DNA of 64,000 nt from Termitomyces sp. T153 (Eukaryota; Basidiomycota; Agaricomycetes; Agaricales; Lyophyllaceae). The notes beneath the pieces were generated by a model. It was not told the DNA's origin. It saw only the letters and a list, made by a program, of their open reading frames with translations, and ran no database searches. Where the stretch lies: the NCBI GenBank assembly GCA_018296165.2, contig JACKQL020000005.1, positions 1,178,001-1,242,000 of the forward strand, written 5' to 3'. Positions 1 to 11,987 of this stretch are shown one piece after another. The stretch's first letter is position 1, and every line of letters begins with the position of its first letter. The position numbers were made by a program, and so were the translations under genes.

Positions 1-600
1 TCAGCATGGCATGTAGATGTTTGGGGGGAATTACCACTTGATGGTTGAATGCATTCTGCTCAGCCTCAAATGACTTTTCTGGATATATGTTGGACCTCCA
101 AGTGAGGGCATCAGGTTTTGTGCTGAGTTGTCTGAGTCAATAGTGGATGGTGAAGTCATACTCTGAGAGGGTTTTGGACTATCGAGCTTGATGGCAGCTG
201 AGTTGCTTTATGGTTGTGAAGTATTGCAGATTGTTGTGATTGGAGTAGACTTGAATGCAGTGTGGGAATCCCTTGAGGTAGGCCCGCTACTGATGGAAGG
301 CTTCAACAATTGCAAGGAGTTCCTTATTATAGATATTATAGTTGAGCCCTGCAGGAATCATTGAACAGGTGTAGAAGGCAATGGGGCACAGGTCCTTGCC
401 TCCAGAGTCTGACTAGGAGAGTATTCTGGTGATGGCATAGTCAGAGGTGTTGCATTTGAGCATGATTGGTAGGGAGGGGTTGAAATGGCAGAGAACCAGG
501 GTGGAGGTGAAGGCCTTCTTGAGGAGGAGGAATATGCTTTGGCACTTGCTGTCCCAATCCCAAGGGGTGTTCTTCTGCATGAGTCAGTTGAGAGGTTTGG
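1..600 (-). pseudogene. RNase H domain relic of element G pol
   Basis: The minus strand reads through recognisable Ty3/gypsy RNase H blocks: NYNIYNKELLAIVEAF, then VYSNHNNLQYFTT, then KPDALT close to the left edge. This domain removes RNA from the RNA:DNA hybrid during reverse transcription. Several stops interrupt it, for example TAG where the family has Trp before RAYL. In the VYSDHNNL block the catalytic Asp is Asn (AAT at 239-241); the parent codon after CC would have been GAT, so the change is a CpG G-to-A transition. The domain continues to the window edge. Confidence 0.8.
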
Positions 601-1549
601 TGATTCTGGAGTAGTTGTCAATGAACTAGTGATAAAAGTTAGCAAACCCCAGAAATGACTGTACCTCCTTGACATTTTGCAGTAGGGGCCAGTTGAGTAT
701 AGCATCGACCTTAGTGGGGTCCATGCACATGCTGTTAGGAGTGATGATGACTCCAAGATATTCAACCTCCATTGTGTGGAAGGAGCATTTTTTGGGTTTG
801 GCATAGAGGTAGTACTCCTGAAGTTGTTCTAGGACATGGTGGACATGCTCTAGATGCTCCTCTGGCAAATTTGAATAGATCAATATGTTGTCCAGGTACA
901 CAATAATGAAAACATTGTTCATGTCATGGAAGATATTGTTCATGAAGTACTGAAAGGTGGCAGGGGAGTTAGTCATTTCAAAGGGCATTACAACGTACTC
1001 AAAGAGGCCATAGTGAGTGCAAAAGGCAGTCTTCCATTCATGTCCTGGAGCAATCTGGACATTGTTGTAGCCAGAATGGAGATCTATCTTTGTGTAGATC
1101 TTAGCACTGTGGAGGCAGTCAATGAGATCCTCAATCAGGAGGAGAGGATACCAGTTCTTTCTAGTGACTTTGTTGAGTCTCTAATAATCTATACAGAGTC
1201 AGAGTGATCTGTCCTTCTTCTTGGCAAACAGGACTGGAGTGCCAGTGGCAGAGATCAATGGGCATATGAAGCCCTTGCCAAGCATGTCATCAAGGTATTT
1301 CTTCAGGGCCTGGAGCTCGATCTTGGACTTGTTGTAGATCTTGCCAAACAGGAGCAAGGCACCTTCTTTGAGGTTGATCTTGTGGTCATAAGAGTGGTGT
1401 GGAGGAAGTTCTTTGGTGCTCCCTTTAGAGAACATGTCAGCAAATTCATGATACTCTGGGGGAACTACTTTGTATAGGATCTGTTCCTCCATTTGGCACT
1501 CTGGCAGGGTAGTTCCTGTGCAGAGGTGTTTCTCTAGTAGGGCTGGCAT
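600..1549 (-). pseudogene. Reverse transcriptase relic of element G pol
   Basis: Two open stretches carry the reverse transcriptase. Bases 1199-1549 contain the entry region (YHEFADMFSKG, LPPHHSYDHKINL, PVLFAKKKDRSL), and 626-988 contain the palm (PFEMTNSPATFQYFMNNIF, the catalytic box and the SFLGFANFYH end). This is the Ty3/gypsy RT that copies element RNA into cDNA. The catalytic YLDD box reads YLDN, with AAC at 887-889; GACGAC to GACAAC is a CpG transition. The frame is broken between the two stretches. The RT type matches the self-priming group of fungal gypsy elements. Confidence 0.88.
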
Positions 1550-1639
1550 GATTTGTAACTGAAAGGCAGGGGTGCCATCTTATAGAATGCATGTGAAGGG
1601 GATGGTGCCAATGATTTTAATGTCAAGGTTTCTGGAGTC

Positions 1640-2005
1640 AATGAGAGTGGGTGATGGGGTGGCAGCAGCTGAATCTGAGTTGTTCAGAGGGGTTGAGCAT
1701 CACTGGTTGGAGTACTGTGGGCCCTTATATTGATTCTGGAGTATGTTGGGGAGCAGCTGTCATGATTTAATTGAGGTTGACCAAGGTGGGAGTCTAAGAT
1801 AGACTGGAGGCAGAGGGGAATGGTAGCTGCTAGGCTTGCTTCAGGGCCAGGAAATTGTATGGTAAGGTTCTTCCAGTTGATGTCAGGGTTGACATCTTGC
1901 AGCTATGGGAGTCCAAGCATGATCAGAGTCAATGGGGGGAGTTGGGTGACGAGAAGCCAGGCCTGAAACTGCAGGTCATTGTTGAGGGTAAGGGTGTTGT
2001 CATGG
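1640..2005 (-). pseudogene. C-terminal protease part of element G, left of the insertion
   Basis: The minus strand from 2005 leftward encodes QFQAWLLVTQLP and then a LGLP motif followed by LQDVNPDINWKNLT, the usual end of a retropepsin and start of the linker in this gypsy group. A TAG stands where the family has Trp after LGLP. The other half of the protease lies on the right of element N (12955-13200). The two halves join in frame when element N and one copy of the duplicated CCAT (sense) are removed. Confidence 0.72.
2002..2005. repeat. Target-site duplication, left copy (ATGG)
   Basis: ATGG directly precedes the TGATG start of the 5' LTR of element N and is repeated at 12955-12958 directly after the CATCA end of the 3' LTR. 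Four bases suit Ty3/gypsy integration. Keeping one copy restores the reading frame of the interrupted protease. Confidence 0.8.
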
Positions 2006-2963
2006 TGATGAGCCCCAGCTATCACTGAGCACCATGTTTTTGGCATTTTGGACTTAGCGGCAGCTGACTACCTTGAATCTGACACAAGTCACAATACTCA
2101 GCACACGAGACTTAGCCCAAGGATTGGACCGAAGCATGAGACTTTAGCAACTGCGAGACTTATCGATCACAAGAAACATCACGTGGAGTCTGGAACTTGG
2201 GCCTAAATCATCAAGGCCTAGACCCTCCCTAGTAACGATTATTGGTGACCCTAGCAACTCTAGCGACAAAACGGCATTCTCTTATTATATATGGACAAAT
2301 TATCAGATGTGTACCTTTTTACTATCATTTCTTTTGCCAAGCTTACCAACATACTTGAATGGCATCTACGCTTCAGGTATTGACATCGGACTCATTACTT
2401 TTTGGTTTCATTTGCAATTAGGTGCCGCCAAGACTTCACCTATGATTTTTCACTTAGTTACAGACTGACACCTCATATGCTCCCTAAACACAGTGACAGA
2501 TGCCATTGCTAGTGGTGCCTATTTGTTTACTTTCCCATACTATACTTTGAAACATATAAATACTGACTGTACATAGACATAGAAAGAAGAACAATTGGAG
2601 CACTGCTATCTTTGAGCTTACCAGCAAGAGATTTCACTTTGCCTCTTTTGCTCTTTTTATCACCTTCAACCCAGGCTTAGCAATAAGCCTCCTCGACTTC
2701 GACCTTGACTTAGTGTGGTGCCAACTGTGGGTGCCTATTTTAGTTAATCCGATTTAACAATGCTAGCAACTATGGCTAGCGACCCGTTTACTGACTTCTA
2801 TCGACTTCACTCCATGACATAACTTCCGCTCTAGTTCTCTGGGACGGTTACTGACTCGCCCTCAACTATTAACTTCCTACTGCCAGCTACTCTATCTAGT
2901 GACTAGCATTAGGTCCTCTTTTTAGGTTTCCTGCATGGCACCAGGCAGCATAGGAGCACATCA
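2006..2963 (+). repeat. 5' LTR of element N
   Basis: The 958-bp repeat matches 11997-12954 along its whole length. It starts TGATGAGCCCC and ends GCACATCA, giving 5-bp inverted ends. A TATA box (CATATAAATACTG) lies near 2556-2568, so transcription should begin about 30 bases further on. A PBS-like string TGGTGCCAACTGTGGGTGCC lies inside the LTR near 2710 and is also present in the 3' copy, so it cannot be the real internal boundary. Confidence 0.93.
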
Positions 2964-4563
2964 TTTTGGAGCCCACTGCAAGGGAACTTTGAAGTTAACC
3001 ATTCCACCAGAAACCAGAGCTCAAGCAAAACATCGCTTGGAAAACCTTGTTGAATCACCTCCACCTTCATTTTTGACCCCTCAGCACTCTTTGCCAGCAA
3101 CCTGTCTTCAACCTCTTGCCAATGAACTCAAAACCACTAAAAACCTTCATGACATTAGTGAAATCCTTGCCAATTTTCCAGGCACCTTTATCAAAAGTTT
3201 CCTTGACGCACCACTCTCACCTTTGACTTTGACCAACTCTATCTTTTTCCCAGAAGCCCAATCTATCCCTTCATCACCAACTAACCCCCTTCCTTTGCTA
3301 AACCCAACAATCGCTAATATGAACAATGACCCCACTGCTCAGCGTGCTAGAATGCTGCCACACAATGACACAACTGTGCCTAAATGGGATGAGAGTCACC
3401 CTAGGGAACTCCCCCAATACTTCAAGGAACTAGAATACCTCTTTGCTGACTGCAGCATCACTGATGACACCCAGAAGAAGGAATATGCATTGCAATACGT
3501 CTCTTATGACACAGCAGAAACCTGGCTTGGCTTACCTGAATTTGGCGACAATATCAGCAACAACACTCCCTGACCATATACTTATGAGGAATGGAAATTG
3601 GCAGTGCTTAGGTTGTACCCTGGTGCTGATGCTAGCACTCGTTATAACCTCGGCAACTTGGAACGACTGGTCAACCAGACTTTTAACAGTGGCTTAGCGA
3701 CTTTGGGAAGGTTCTCCAATTACTACAGGGATTTCCAACATATCGCCAGATGGTTACTTGCTAATGATAAACTCTATTGAAACGAGGAACGTCACTTGTT
3801 CCAACAAGGTATTCCTACGTCACTATGGTCCAAAATCATTTGTCACCTCGAAATCACTCTTCCCAACCACTATCTGGAGGACCCTTACGATGTTGACCAA
3901 GTTTTCGAGGGTGCCAAATGGGTTTTAAAGGGGATGGACACCTCTACAACTAAGACCAGCAATGGCACCAGTGGTATTCCTTCATCATCACCAATCGCTA
4001 ATGCACCAGCTGCCCCTTCACCTATGCCTAAGCAAGAAACTTTGGAATTAACAACTACCACAGCAATAGTCAGTGCCTTGAAATGTTTGGAAGCTCTTTT
4101 GACCAATGGTAACACCCAACCTTGTCAACAGTTTGCTAATAGCACTTGCCACTTTCGTGGCAAAATTGGTCACACCATGGTCCATGGCATGTGTATGAAA
4201 CTGGAGCAAATGATTCAACAGGGTAAGGTCCGTCAGAATGCTGAGGAAAAGATCATTTTACCATCAGGCACAATGATCCCTAATTATTTCGGCAAGCAAC
4301 TATATATGGAATGCATCGAGGAATGGCATAGGCTTAACCCTGGACAAATTGTTACTGGCAGACTCTCTTCCAACACTAACCCAGATCCCGAGCAAGCAGC
4401 TATGCAGCAGTCACTAATTCACAAAGTAATGCAACAGGACATTGCTATGGGCCAAGCACTAAGCAAGGAAGAATGGATCAAGGCTTTGGAACATGAACTC
4501 TTTGCACTCAGGCAACCTGATGAAAAGTTTGATGGCGTACAAGTCCTCCATGCAGCTTATTGA
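2964..4563 (+). pseudogene. gag-like region of element N
   Basis: One reading frame (frame 1) runs from about 2935 to 4563 and continues into the protease. It is interrupted only by TGA codons at 3571-3573, 3778-3780 and 4561-4563. The central part (EEWKLAVLRLYPG, YYRDFQHIARWL, LFQQGIP) resembles the capsid region of a widespread agaricomycete gypsy family, which forms the virus-like particle. No CCHC zinc knuckle is evident. TGA is the expected outcome of CpG decay at CGA arginine codons, and two stops fall where an arginine would be plausible. Confidence 0.72.
2967..2984 (+). other. Candidate primer-binding site of element N
   Basis: Three bases after the 5' LTR end the sequence reads TGGAGCCCACTGCAAGGG. 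The TGG start suits pairing with the CCA end of a tRNA. I could not match it to a named tRNA. No complement to it is visible near the expected transcript start, so unlike element G this element shows no self-priming match. Confidence 0.45.
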
Positions 4564-5700
4564 CCAGCAAACAATACCCCAAAGGCAACACCCCCGACTA
4601 GCAACACTTCAGCAACTTCATCCTCTTCTGATTCAACTTCAGCTCCTGCCACTAAGCCCGCAGACAAAGGCAAAGCATCTGAACATACTGTCATTAATGA
4701 ACAACTGCCCATTGCTAAGGAACCCATTGCTCAGCCTCCCATTCATCCGTTTTCTGGCATCCCTGGTTGCTATGTACTCCCTGCTAACAGGAATTTCACT
4801 GCTCCCAACTGAACTAACAATGGCACATATCAAACTATGCCACCCATTTATGACATTGAGCAGTCCAAGGCAGTTTTTGAATGGGTTTTAAGCACCAAGG
4901 TTACAGTATTGGTTGGCAAACTTTGCTCAGTATCACAGGACATCCAGAATCAGTTTAGAACAGTGGTTACGCCCAAACAACTAGTAGGCACTAGCGCTAA
5001 TACGGTACAGGATCCAAGCAACATTTTTGAAGATATATTGCTGACTTTTGCTATTGAAGAACCCCAGTTTTCACTAGGATCTAATGTCAATACTGTTAAC
5101 GGACTTACCTTGGATAGGGCACCTTTTGCATCTGTTGACCCCATCAAAGCCTACATCAATTTGCTACCCCATGGAGAAGAGCCCATGGTGCTCACTGTTG
5201 CTAAGGATTCTCAGTCACTGCGTACCATCATAATGCTGATTGACAATAAAGAGGAAGTAGAATGCATTCACGACAGTGGCTCACAGATTATTTTGATGTC
5301 AGTGGAAATTGCCAGTGACCTGGGACTATCCTATGATCCCAACATAGTTTTAAACATGCAGAGCGCTAACAGCACCATGGACCAATTGCTAGGACTTGCT
5401 CAAAACGTACCATGTACTATTGGTGACATTATGGTTTATCTCCAAATCCACATTTTACGGTCTCCTGCCTACAACATTCTACTTGGACACCCCTTTGATG
5501 TATTAACTCAAAGTATGATCAACATGCTTAGCGACGTCAAAACTACTATAACAATTATGGACCCCAATACTGGCCAACGGTGCACTATTCCTACATTTCC
5601 TTGTGGCAAATCCAAAAGGAACCACTGCCAGAATGTTTGCTTCGAAACAGAAGCACCCCGTTGCTTTCATCACCAAAGGCATGGGTGAAGAAGATAGCGA
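4564..5700 (+). pseudogene. Linker and retropepsin-like protease of element N
   Basis: Frame 1 continues from gag with one more TGA at 4810-4812, a Ser/Thr/Pro-rich linker, then an aspartic protease. The active site reads HDSGSQIILMS near 5270-5300, and the family's flap and closing block (PAYNILLGHPFDVL) lies near 5464-5502. The protease would cut the gag-pol polyprotein. The frame ends with TGA at 5686-5688, and the pol frame continues in frame 2 from about 5603, so a frameshift or loss of a base lies in this area. Confidence 0.75.
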
Positions 5701-6930
5701 CATAGCAATTGTTATCAGCTATGACCATTCAACTGGTCTAGCGATTTGTATAGCTTCTTGTGATTTGGCCAACGACATTTTACTTACTAATTCTGACATA
5801 CAGACTAATCCTGTGCTAGCATACCTTTATGCTATGGCTAGCGACATATCTGATTTGTCCCTTCCACCTCATTCTTATCTAGTTTCTGCTGATACATCTA
5901 ATCCCTTGATTCTTGGACAGACTTTACCACTTGATACACACGTTACAGGCACTACCCCCACCTATGTTAACATTCCATTCCCCACTCAATTTGTTGCTAA
6001 CAAACCCCCTAAGCAAAGAGGAGTTCAAGTAAAGAAGAAGTACAAACCTGTTGCCATGAAAACCAAACCAGTTGCCAGCCACGTTAGCGAGGATTTCCAA
6101 ATCAAGCACCAGATTATTGGCAATCTGCTAGCAACAATCCCTCAGCTCAATCCAAATCCCCCACCTTTCATCCCAACAAAGCAATTCACTAGTGAATGAC
6201 AAGCAAAACTTGTTAAGGACCATGACACAGGATTCCTCACTACTGACAAAATCAATGTACTAGTCAACATGGTCACCAAGCAGGAAAAAGCTTTTGCTTG
6301 GGAAGATTCTGAACGAGGAAGTTTGCGCCCCGACTTTTTCCCACCAGTATGCATACCAACAATTCTGCGTGTACTGTGGGTCCAGCATAATTGCCCCATA
6401 CCCCCAGGACTAGAAAAGGAAGTATGCGAGATTATTCATGACAAGATTAGCGTTGGTGTTTATGAACCTTCGAACTTTGCTTACTGCTTGCAATGGTTTT
6501 GTGTTCTCAAGAAGAATGGTAAGCTCAGAATTGTGCAGTCTTGAGCTGCTAAACCATGTCACCATTCACCATTCTGGAGTACCACCCTTTCCAGACCATG
6601 TTGCAGAATCTTTTGCTGGATGCATCTGTAGTGCCACTCTCAACCTCTATGTTGGCTACAACGAGCAACTTATTGACCCTGCTTCATGTGACTTAATGAC
6701 ATTCCAGACTCTGTTTGGCGCTCTTCATTTAGTAACCTTGCCAATGGGATGGACCAACTCTGTGCCTATTTTTCACAATGATATTACTTTCATTTTGCAG
6801 CCAGAGATCTCCCATAACATGCTCAGCTTTATTGACGACATTGGTGTTAAAGGACCCAAGGACTGGAAATTGTTAATGGTAAACCTGCAAAGCATCCTGC
6901 TAATCCAAACATTCACCTAGCACTATGGGA
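5603..6930 (+). pseudogene. Reverse transcriptase of element N (frameshifted)
   Basis: Frame 2 (to 6544, with a TGA at 6197-6199) carries the RT entry region ending FVLKKNGKLRIVQS. Frame 3 (6438-6920) carries the palm: LPMGWTNSVPIFHNDITFIL and then the catalytic FIDD box with two GAC codons at 6834-6839, both intact. The domain copies element RNA into DNA. A frameshift near 6540 separates the two halves. The MGWTNSVPIFH signature is typical of a gypsy group abundant in agaricomycetes. The CpG in GACGAC survives here, unlike in elements G and F. Confidence 0.85.
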
Positions 6931-6964
6931 GTTCTTTCAGCTTCTCAACAGGGTTCTCTAGAGA

Positions 6965-7792
6965 ATGAAATATTGTGGTAGCACTTTTTCTAGTCACAAA
7001 CTGGTTCTTTGTGCCCTGACTTTCAAAATTCTAGGTCATGTTTGCACTCCTAGCAGACAAATCCCTGACAAAAGTCACTTAGCCCTAATTGAGCAGTGGA
7101 GCCATTGCAAGTTGCTATCAAAAGTCCGAGCCTTTTTGGGCACAGTTGGGGTACTTAGGATTTTTGTCAAGAACTTTGCCCATCGAGCCAACAACCTAAC
7201 AAAACTTGCTCACATTGGCGTCCCTTTTGAGTTTGGCCCTGACCAGATAAATGCTCAATGTGACCTCATGAAAGCCTTACAAGACACTAAGCCCCTAGTT
7301 CCTATTGACTATGAGTTGCCTGACCCTGTCATCCTAGCAGTGGACACCTTGTACATAGCGGTTGGATATTACCTTTGCCAGTGCACTAGCAACAATTGCA
7401 AGGAACACCGCTACAACCGCTTTGGATCGATTATGCTAAACAACAGAGAAGCCAGATTCAGTCAGCCCAAGTTGGAACTCTATGGCCTTTATCGAGCACT
7501 ACAAGCTTTACAGATGTACCTCATTGGTGTTAGGAACCTTATCATCAAAGTTGACGCTCGCTACATTAAGGGTATGCTTCAGAACCCTGATATCCAGCCT
7601 TCTGCTAGCATGAACTGCTGGATTATGGCGATTTTGATGTTTCACTTCAAGCTGGTCCACATCAAAGGAACTTTCCATAGCCCCGATGGTCTTTTGCAAT
7701 GCCTGCCACAGCCTGGCAACCCCCCAGCGGATGATAGCAACAGCTCTGTTTATGAGGATTGGATCGATTGCTTACATGGGTTCATTCACTAA
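6965..7792 (+). pseudogene. Connection and RNase H region of element N
   Basis: A 275-codon open stretch holds the RT connection region (RAFLGTVGVLRIFVKNFAHR), an RNase H-like fold (VILAVDTLYIAVGYYLCQ, QPKLELYGLYRAL) and the closing block KVDARYIKGMLQNPDIQP followed by the HIKGTFHSPDGL linker. It removes the RNA strand during cDNA synthesis. Usual VPG and ADGLSR residues in the last block are changed, and the frame is cut off from the RT, so it belongs to a decayed pol. Confidence 0.78.
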
Positions 7793-8169
7793 GTTCAGCT
7801 ACCACTGCCACTACTTTGCCAAGTTTCCACAGCTTCCCATCATCTACCTCCTTTGGCTGAGTATGCTTATTCGCATCCTTTAGCAACTTTTGCCAGTGAT
7901 GCCGGCACTGCCCCCCAGTTAGTGACTAGCAACAATATTCAGCCTCTCTGAGATGATGGCACCACTACATATAGCGATGTACCTTGCAGCGCCAAAGCTA
8001 TTGCCAGCAACGCTTGCATACTTCTAGTTGAAAAATGGCTTCACAATCTCAACAGACCCAAGGGCCTTAGCAACAAAGACTATGCCACTTTTGTTTGCTA
8101 TGCCTCTATGTTCTTTGCTACCAGAGGCAAACTTTGGTGAAGAAGTCAAGATGGCGCTCATAAGCTGTT

Positions 8170-8902
8170 CATGCCTATCACTAGCTGCTTACGGGTCTTG
8201 AAAGCTATGCATGATGACTTGGGTCATAGAGGAATTTTTGCTACTTGCTTAGCCCTTTGAGAACGATTTTGGTAGCTTCAAGTTAGCGCTGATATAGTAT
8301 GGTACCTTCAGACTTGCCACCTCTGCCAAATACACCAGATGACCAAAGTTCTCATCCTGCCAACTGTCACTACACCAGCGCCCTTGTTCAGCAAGATATA
8401 CATGGACACTATGTTCATGCCTCCCTCTAATAAGTTCAAATATATCATTCAAGGACATTGTTTGCTAACTCATTACCCCGAGTCTCACATGCTCGCAAGA
8501 GAGAACACCAAAGCTATCACTAGGTGGCTATACAAGGATGTCATCTGTCATTGGGGAGCACTTAGTAAAATCGTTACTGACAATGGACCTCCCATCCTAA
8601 AGGCAGCTACCTACTTGGCAAAGAAGTATAACTTGCACCACATCCAGATCTCTGGTTACAATAAGCGTGCTAATGGAATAGTAGAGTGGCCCCATTTCGA
8701 TGTTTGCCAAGCCCTCTTCAAAGCAGTTGATGGTGATCAGTCCAGGTGGAGTACTGCTACTTACTCTGTATTTTGGTCAGAACAGGTTACTGTTCACAAG
8801 CAAATGGGTTGCTCCCCTTACTTTGCAACAACCGGTATCCACCCTCTCTTGCCAGCTGACATAGTAGAAGCAGCATATTTGCAACCACTGCCAAACTCGT
8901 AG
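8170..8902 (+). pseudogene. Integrase of element N
   Basis: An HHCC zinc-binding region (HDDLGHRG, then CHLCQ) lies near 8205-8335, with two stops between its halves. The catalytic core is open from 8339 to 8902: first Asp in YMDTMFMPP, second in VTDNGPP, and Glu in ANGIVEW, giving the DDE set needed to join cDNA to the target. The core ends near LPADIVEAAYL, as in the family. The core itself looks intact; the region around it is not. Confidence 0.85.
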
Positions 8903-9384
8903 CCCACCGAGCAATTGATCTTCAATGTCACCAAGAGGATCTCGACTGCCTTCACAGTCACGTTCTTAGTGCTTGTCGCCTAGCAGCCATTTGCTTCAAA
9001 ACAGAACATGCCGCTACAATCTGCAATTACAACTTCAAAGCAGGCAACCTTGTACTGATGAGGAATACTAGAATTGAGGTAACACATAACAAGAAGATGA
9101 AGCCTCGTTATCTAGGCCCCTTAGTGGTAATCTCTCACAACCATGGAGGCGCTTACATTATTTGTGAACTAGATGGCACCATACTGCATTGTCCCATTGC
9201 TGCCTTTCGTTTAGTTCCCTATTTCACTAGAGAACACATAACAGTACCTAGCAATGCTTTTGACATTGACACCTCTCGACTCAGAGAACTGGAGCAAACT
9301 GAACTTGTCGATGACAACAATACTGGCGACGTCACCAGTGAAGAAGAAAACTACCTTTCACTAAGCCTTAGTGACTTATCTTGA
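8903..9384 (+). pseudogene. C-terminal integrase tail of element N
   Basis: Past a TAG (8900-8902) the tail resumes in frame 1 at 9058-9384 with RNTRIEVTHNKKMKPRYLGP, GGAYIICELDGTI and AAFRLVPYF. This is the small SH3-like beta domain found after the integrase core in this group, not a chromodomain. An acidic Ser-rich end follows. Bases 8903-9057 keep matching text only in broken frames. Confidence 0.7.
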
Positions 9385-9791
9385 CTCTGCTTCATTGCTT
9401 ATTGTGCCAACCCCTATTATCCATTAAATCCTTTTGTTTTTGCTACTCTTTCACTGTTGTTACTTCGGTTAAGAAGCCTTTCACAGACACATTATTTTAC
9501 ATTCTTTTCTTGCTTTGATGCTGTGCTTGGCCCTGCTGTTGCCAGCGCTCAGCACGCCTCTAGAGGTATTTTGCCATGATGATCTACTGAGCGTTTGCCT
9601 TCATGCATCACTAGCGTTAGGTGACAGTCGCCAGTGTGTAATACCCCATTGATCTTGTTTTTGTTTTGTTTGGTTTCTCTCAGACTCTGAATCGTCGCCA
9701 AGTATTAAACATTTTGGGGCCTCTTAAGGGGGCTAGTCTGTGTCCGTACCATGAAAACTAAAAGAAAATCATATACAGGAGGCGACTGGTG
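9385..9791. other. Non-coding spacer of element N
   Basis: About 400 bases between the end of pol and the end of the antisense gene. It is T-rich near 9420-9500 and contains no open frame of note. It probably holds the convergent 3' ends of pol and of the antisense gene. Confidence 0.45.
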
Positions 9792-11825
9792 CTAAGAGTT
9801 GAGGTCAGCGTCATCGTCAGGCACCTCCATGGAATCCTCCGCCTCCTCCCAGTCTCCTTCCCCAATGTTGTTCTCCTCCTGCCAGGCCAGGAAGGCCTGA
9901 CAGTCTTGCCAATATCCCACCAGAGTTGCCAACATTCGCTTGGTGACAGCATAATGGGCCTGCACTGCTAACAACTCCTCCCTGGCAGCCTCCAGCTTCC
10001 TCTGGAACCACCATTCCACTTCAGCTACCCTCTTATCAAAATCCGCTAGCGACACTGCTGACATTAGCAGTGTTGGCCAACCCAGATCCTTGCCCAACCA
10101 CTCCAGCTTGTCGTCGCCAACCTGGTGCAATGGAGTGTCACTCCAGGTCCCCTAGCAAAGCAGTTAGTGATCAAGAAGATAGCAAAAGGAAAGAACTTAC
10201 CCATTGTCAGACTTCAACCTCCTTGGCCCTTTCCTCCTCCTTGTCCTCCTTGATGGTGGCGGGGGCAGCCTCAAACTCTTCCTTGCCCTTGACCTCCATG
10301 TTGCTTGCCTCCTGCTCCATCTCAGCAGCCGTTGCTAAGGGAGTCATCTCCCTCATCTCCACGTCCCCCTCTCCCTCCTCGCTAGCAACCGGTCGAGGTT
10401 GCTTAGCACTAGCGACTGACACAGGACTTGCTGCTTGTTTTCGTGCCAGAGGCACTTCGTTGTTGTTGTCATTGTCGCCACTGTCATTGCCACTGTCCTC
10501 ATTGCTCTTCACCCACTCCTTACTCTTTGCCTTAGCACCCCCACTACTCCCACTCGTCACCTCCTCCTGCAATGTTGGCAAGCTCAAGCTAGAAGGCTTG
10601 AGCTTGATGGACTCCCCTCTTCTTGCTAACTCCCGCTGTTGCTCTATGAAAGCCCTTGCGTTCCTTACCGATGCCACCTTCATTGCTATCTTCTTAGCAA
10701 ACTTGCCACCAGTACTCCTTGACGACCATCTGCTGTGCAAGCAGCTTTTCCTTGTGCTGTTGCAACAATAACAGGGCTGGACCCCCATGGGGTACCAGCA
10801 GCCCTCTGGGTCATTATCGGCCTAGCAGTTGTCACACTAGAGGAAGTTGTTAGTGACAAAGAAAGAAACAATTGCTAAGTGCTTACTGCTCCTTGCGTGC
10901 GCTTAGACTCTTGATGCTTCTCTAGCAACACCATTACCTTTCCTTTTGCCTTCTCCAACTTCACCCCAGCTCCCAGGCCAGTGTCCACCACTGTCAAGGG
11001 TTTTTGCCAATGCAGAAGGGTTGCCAAGCACTTATCAGTAAATGTTTCTTCAATTTGTTCCTGCAAAAACAGTTAGCGACCATTGCCAAGAGTTAGCAAA
11101 AAAAAAAAGAAGAAGACTCACCTCAATATCCTCGTCATCCTTGTCTTGTGCCTTTGCTTTCCCCTTCCCTTTGCTCCTCAGAGTTGTTGCCAATCATGGC
11201 AACATCGCCAACCCCCTAGCGACACCGCCAGCTGCTGCCTTGGGAGTTGAGGGGCCTGCCTCTTGAATGTCCCCATGATTTGCCACCTCCTTGCCCCCGC
11301 AACCCTCACTCCATCCCTCCCCCCTCGCCACCGCTAATGCACCTACCGGGTGCTGGAAGAAGAACTGGTCATTTGGTGACAAGTCTTCAAAAAGCTGACA
11401 TACTTTAGTGGTGTTGCTAGTGCTAGTGACTGCCAGGGCACTTACCATCATTCCTGCTGTAAGGTTGTTCATTAGGAACTCCAAAGAGCGATTGACTGGC
11501 ACCTAGCAATCATGTTAGAAATGTCACTAAGAGAAGAAAAGAAGAGACTTATGAAGTGGATATCAAATGGGTGAACCCATTCCTCCCCCTTGTACTGCTT
11601 GTATAGTTGGCAACACTCCCTCTTGACAGTTGCCAACTCTGGCCACTCAATCCCACTCCCCGCAGTCTTGAACCACTGCAGCCACATCTGAAAGATAGTG
11701 GTAACCACCAAGCAAGGATCCTTCGCCAAGGAAGCATGAGCCACAGTGAGCAATCAGTCAACACATTCCAGGAAGGCACAGGCCATCATAGTCTTTTCGA
11801 ACTGAGAGGCAAGATTGGACATAGC
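9792..11825 (-). pseudogene. Spliced antisense gene (aORF) inside element N
   Basis: The minus strand carries a gene-like reading interrupted by canonical introns: 11061-11121 (GTGAGT..TTTGCAG), 10152-10200 (GTAAGT..TGCTAG) and one starting at 10886 (GTAAGC). The N-terminal part is globular (FQMWLQWFKTAGSGIEWPEL, then HPFDIHFISLFFSSLSD). The middle holds a Cys motif PCYCCNSTRKSC (CX2CX6C, like half of a Zn2Cys6 site). Next come a charged acidic region and a coiled coil near QRKLEAAREELLAVQAHY. A TGA after AFLECVD near 11754 breaks it. Similar antisense proteins are, from memory, common in agaricomycete genomes. Its function is unknown; a DNA-binding or regulatory role is only a guess. Confidence 0.6.
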
Positions 11826-11987
11826 AATAAGATTGAAATTGTAGTGGAGAGTAAATGAGAAGAAAGTGGGGATGATGAAGTTTAAGCAATACTGCCAGCC
11901 ATTTTTATTTGAATCCCTCTGGCACACAGACCAAGTGATCAAGCATGTGATTTTGGGGTTGACTGAGGACAGTCAATATTTCAGTAT

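Noticed and set aside
2710..2730. PBS-like TGGTGCCAACTGTGGGTGCC inside the element N LTR
   Set aside because: It resembles plant gypsy primer sites, but the same string is in the 3' LTR (12710) and well inside the repeat, so it cannot mark the LTR end. It may be an ancient remnant.
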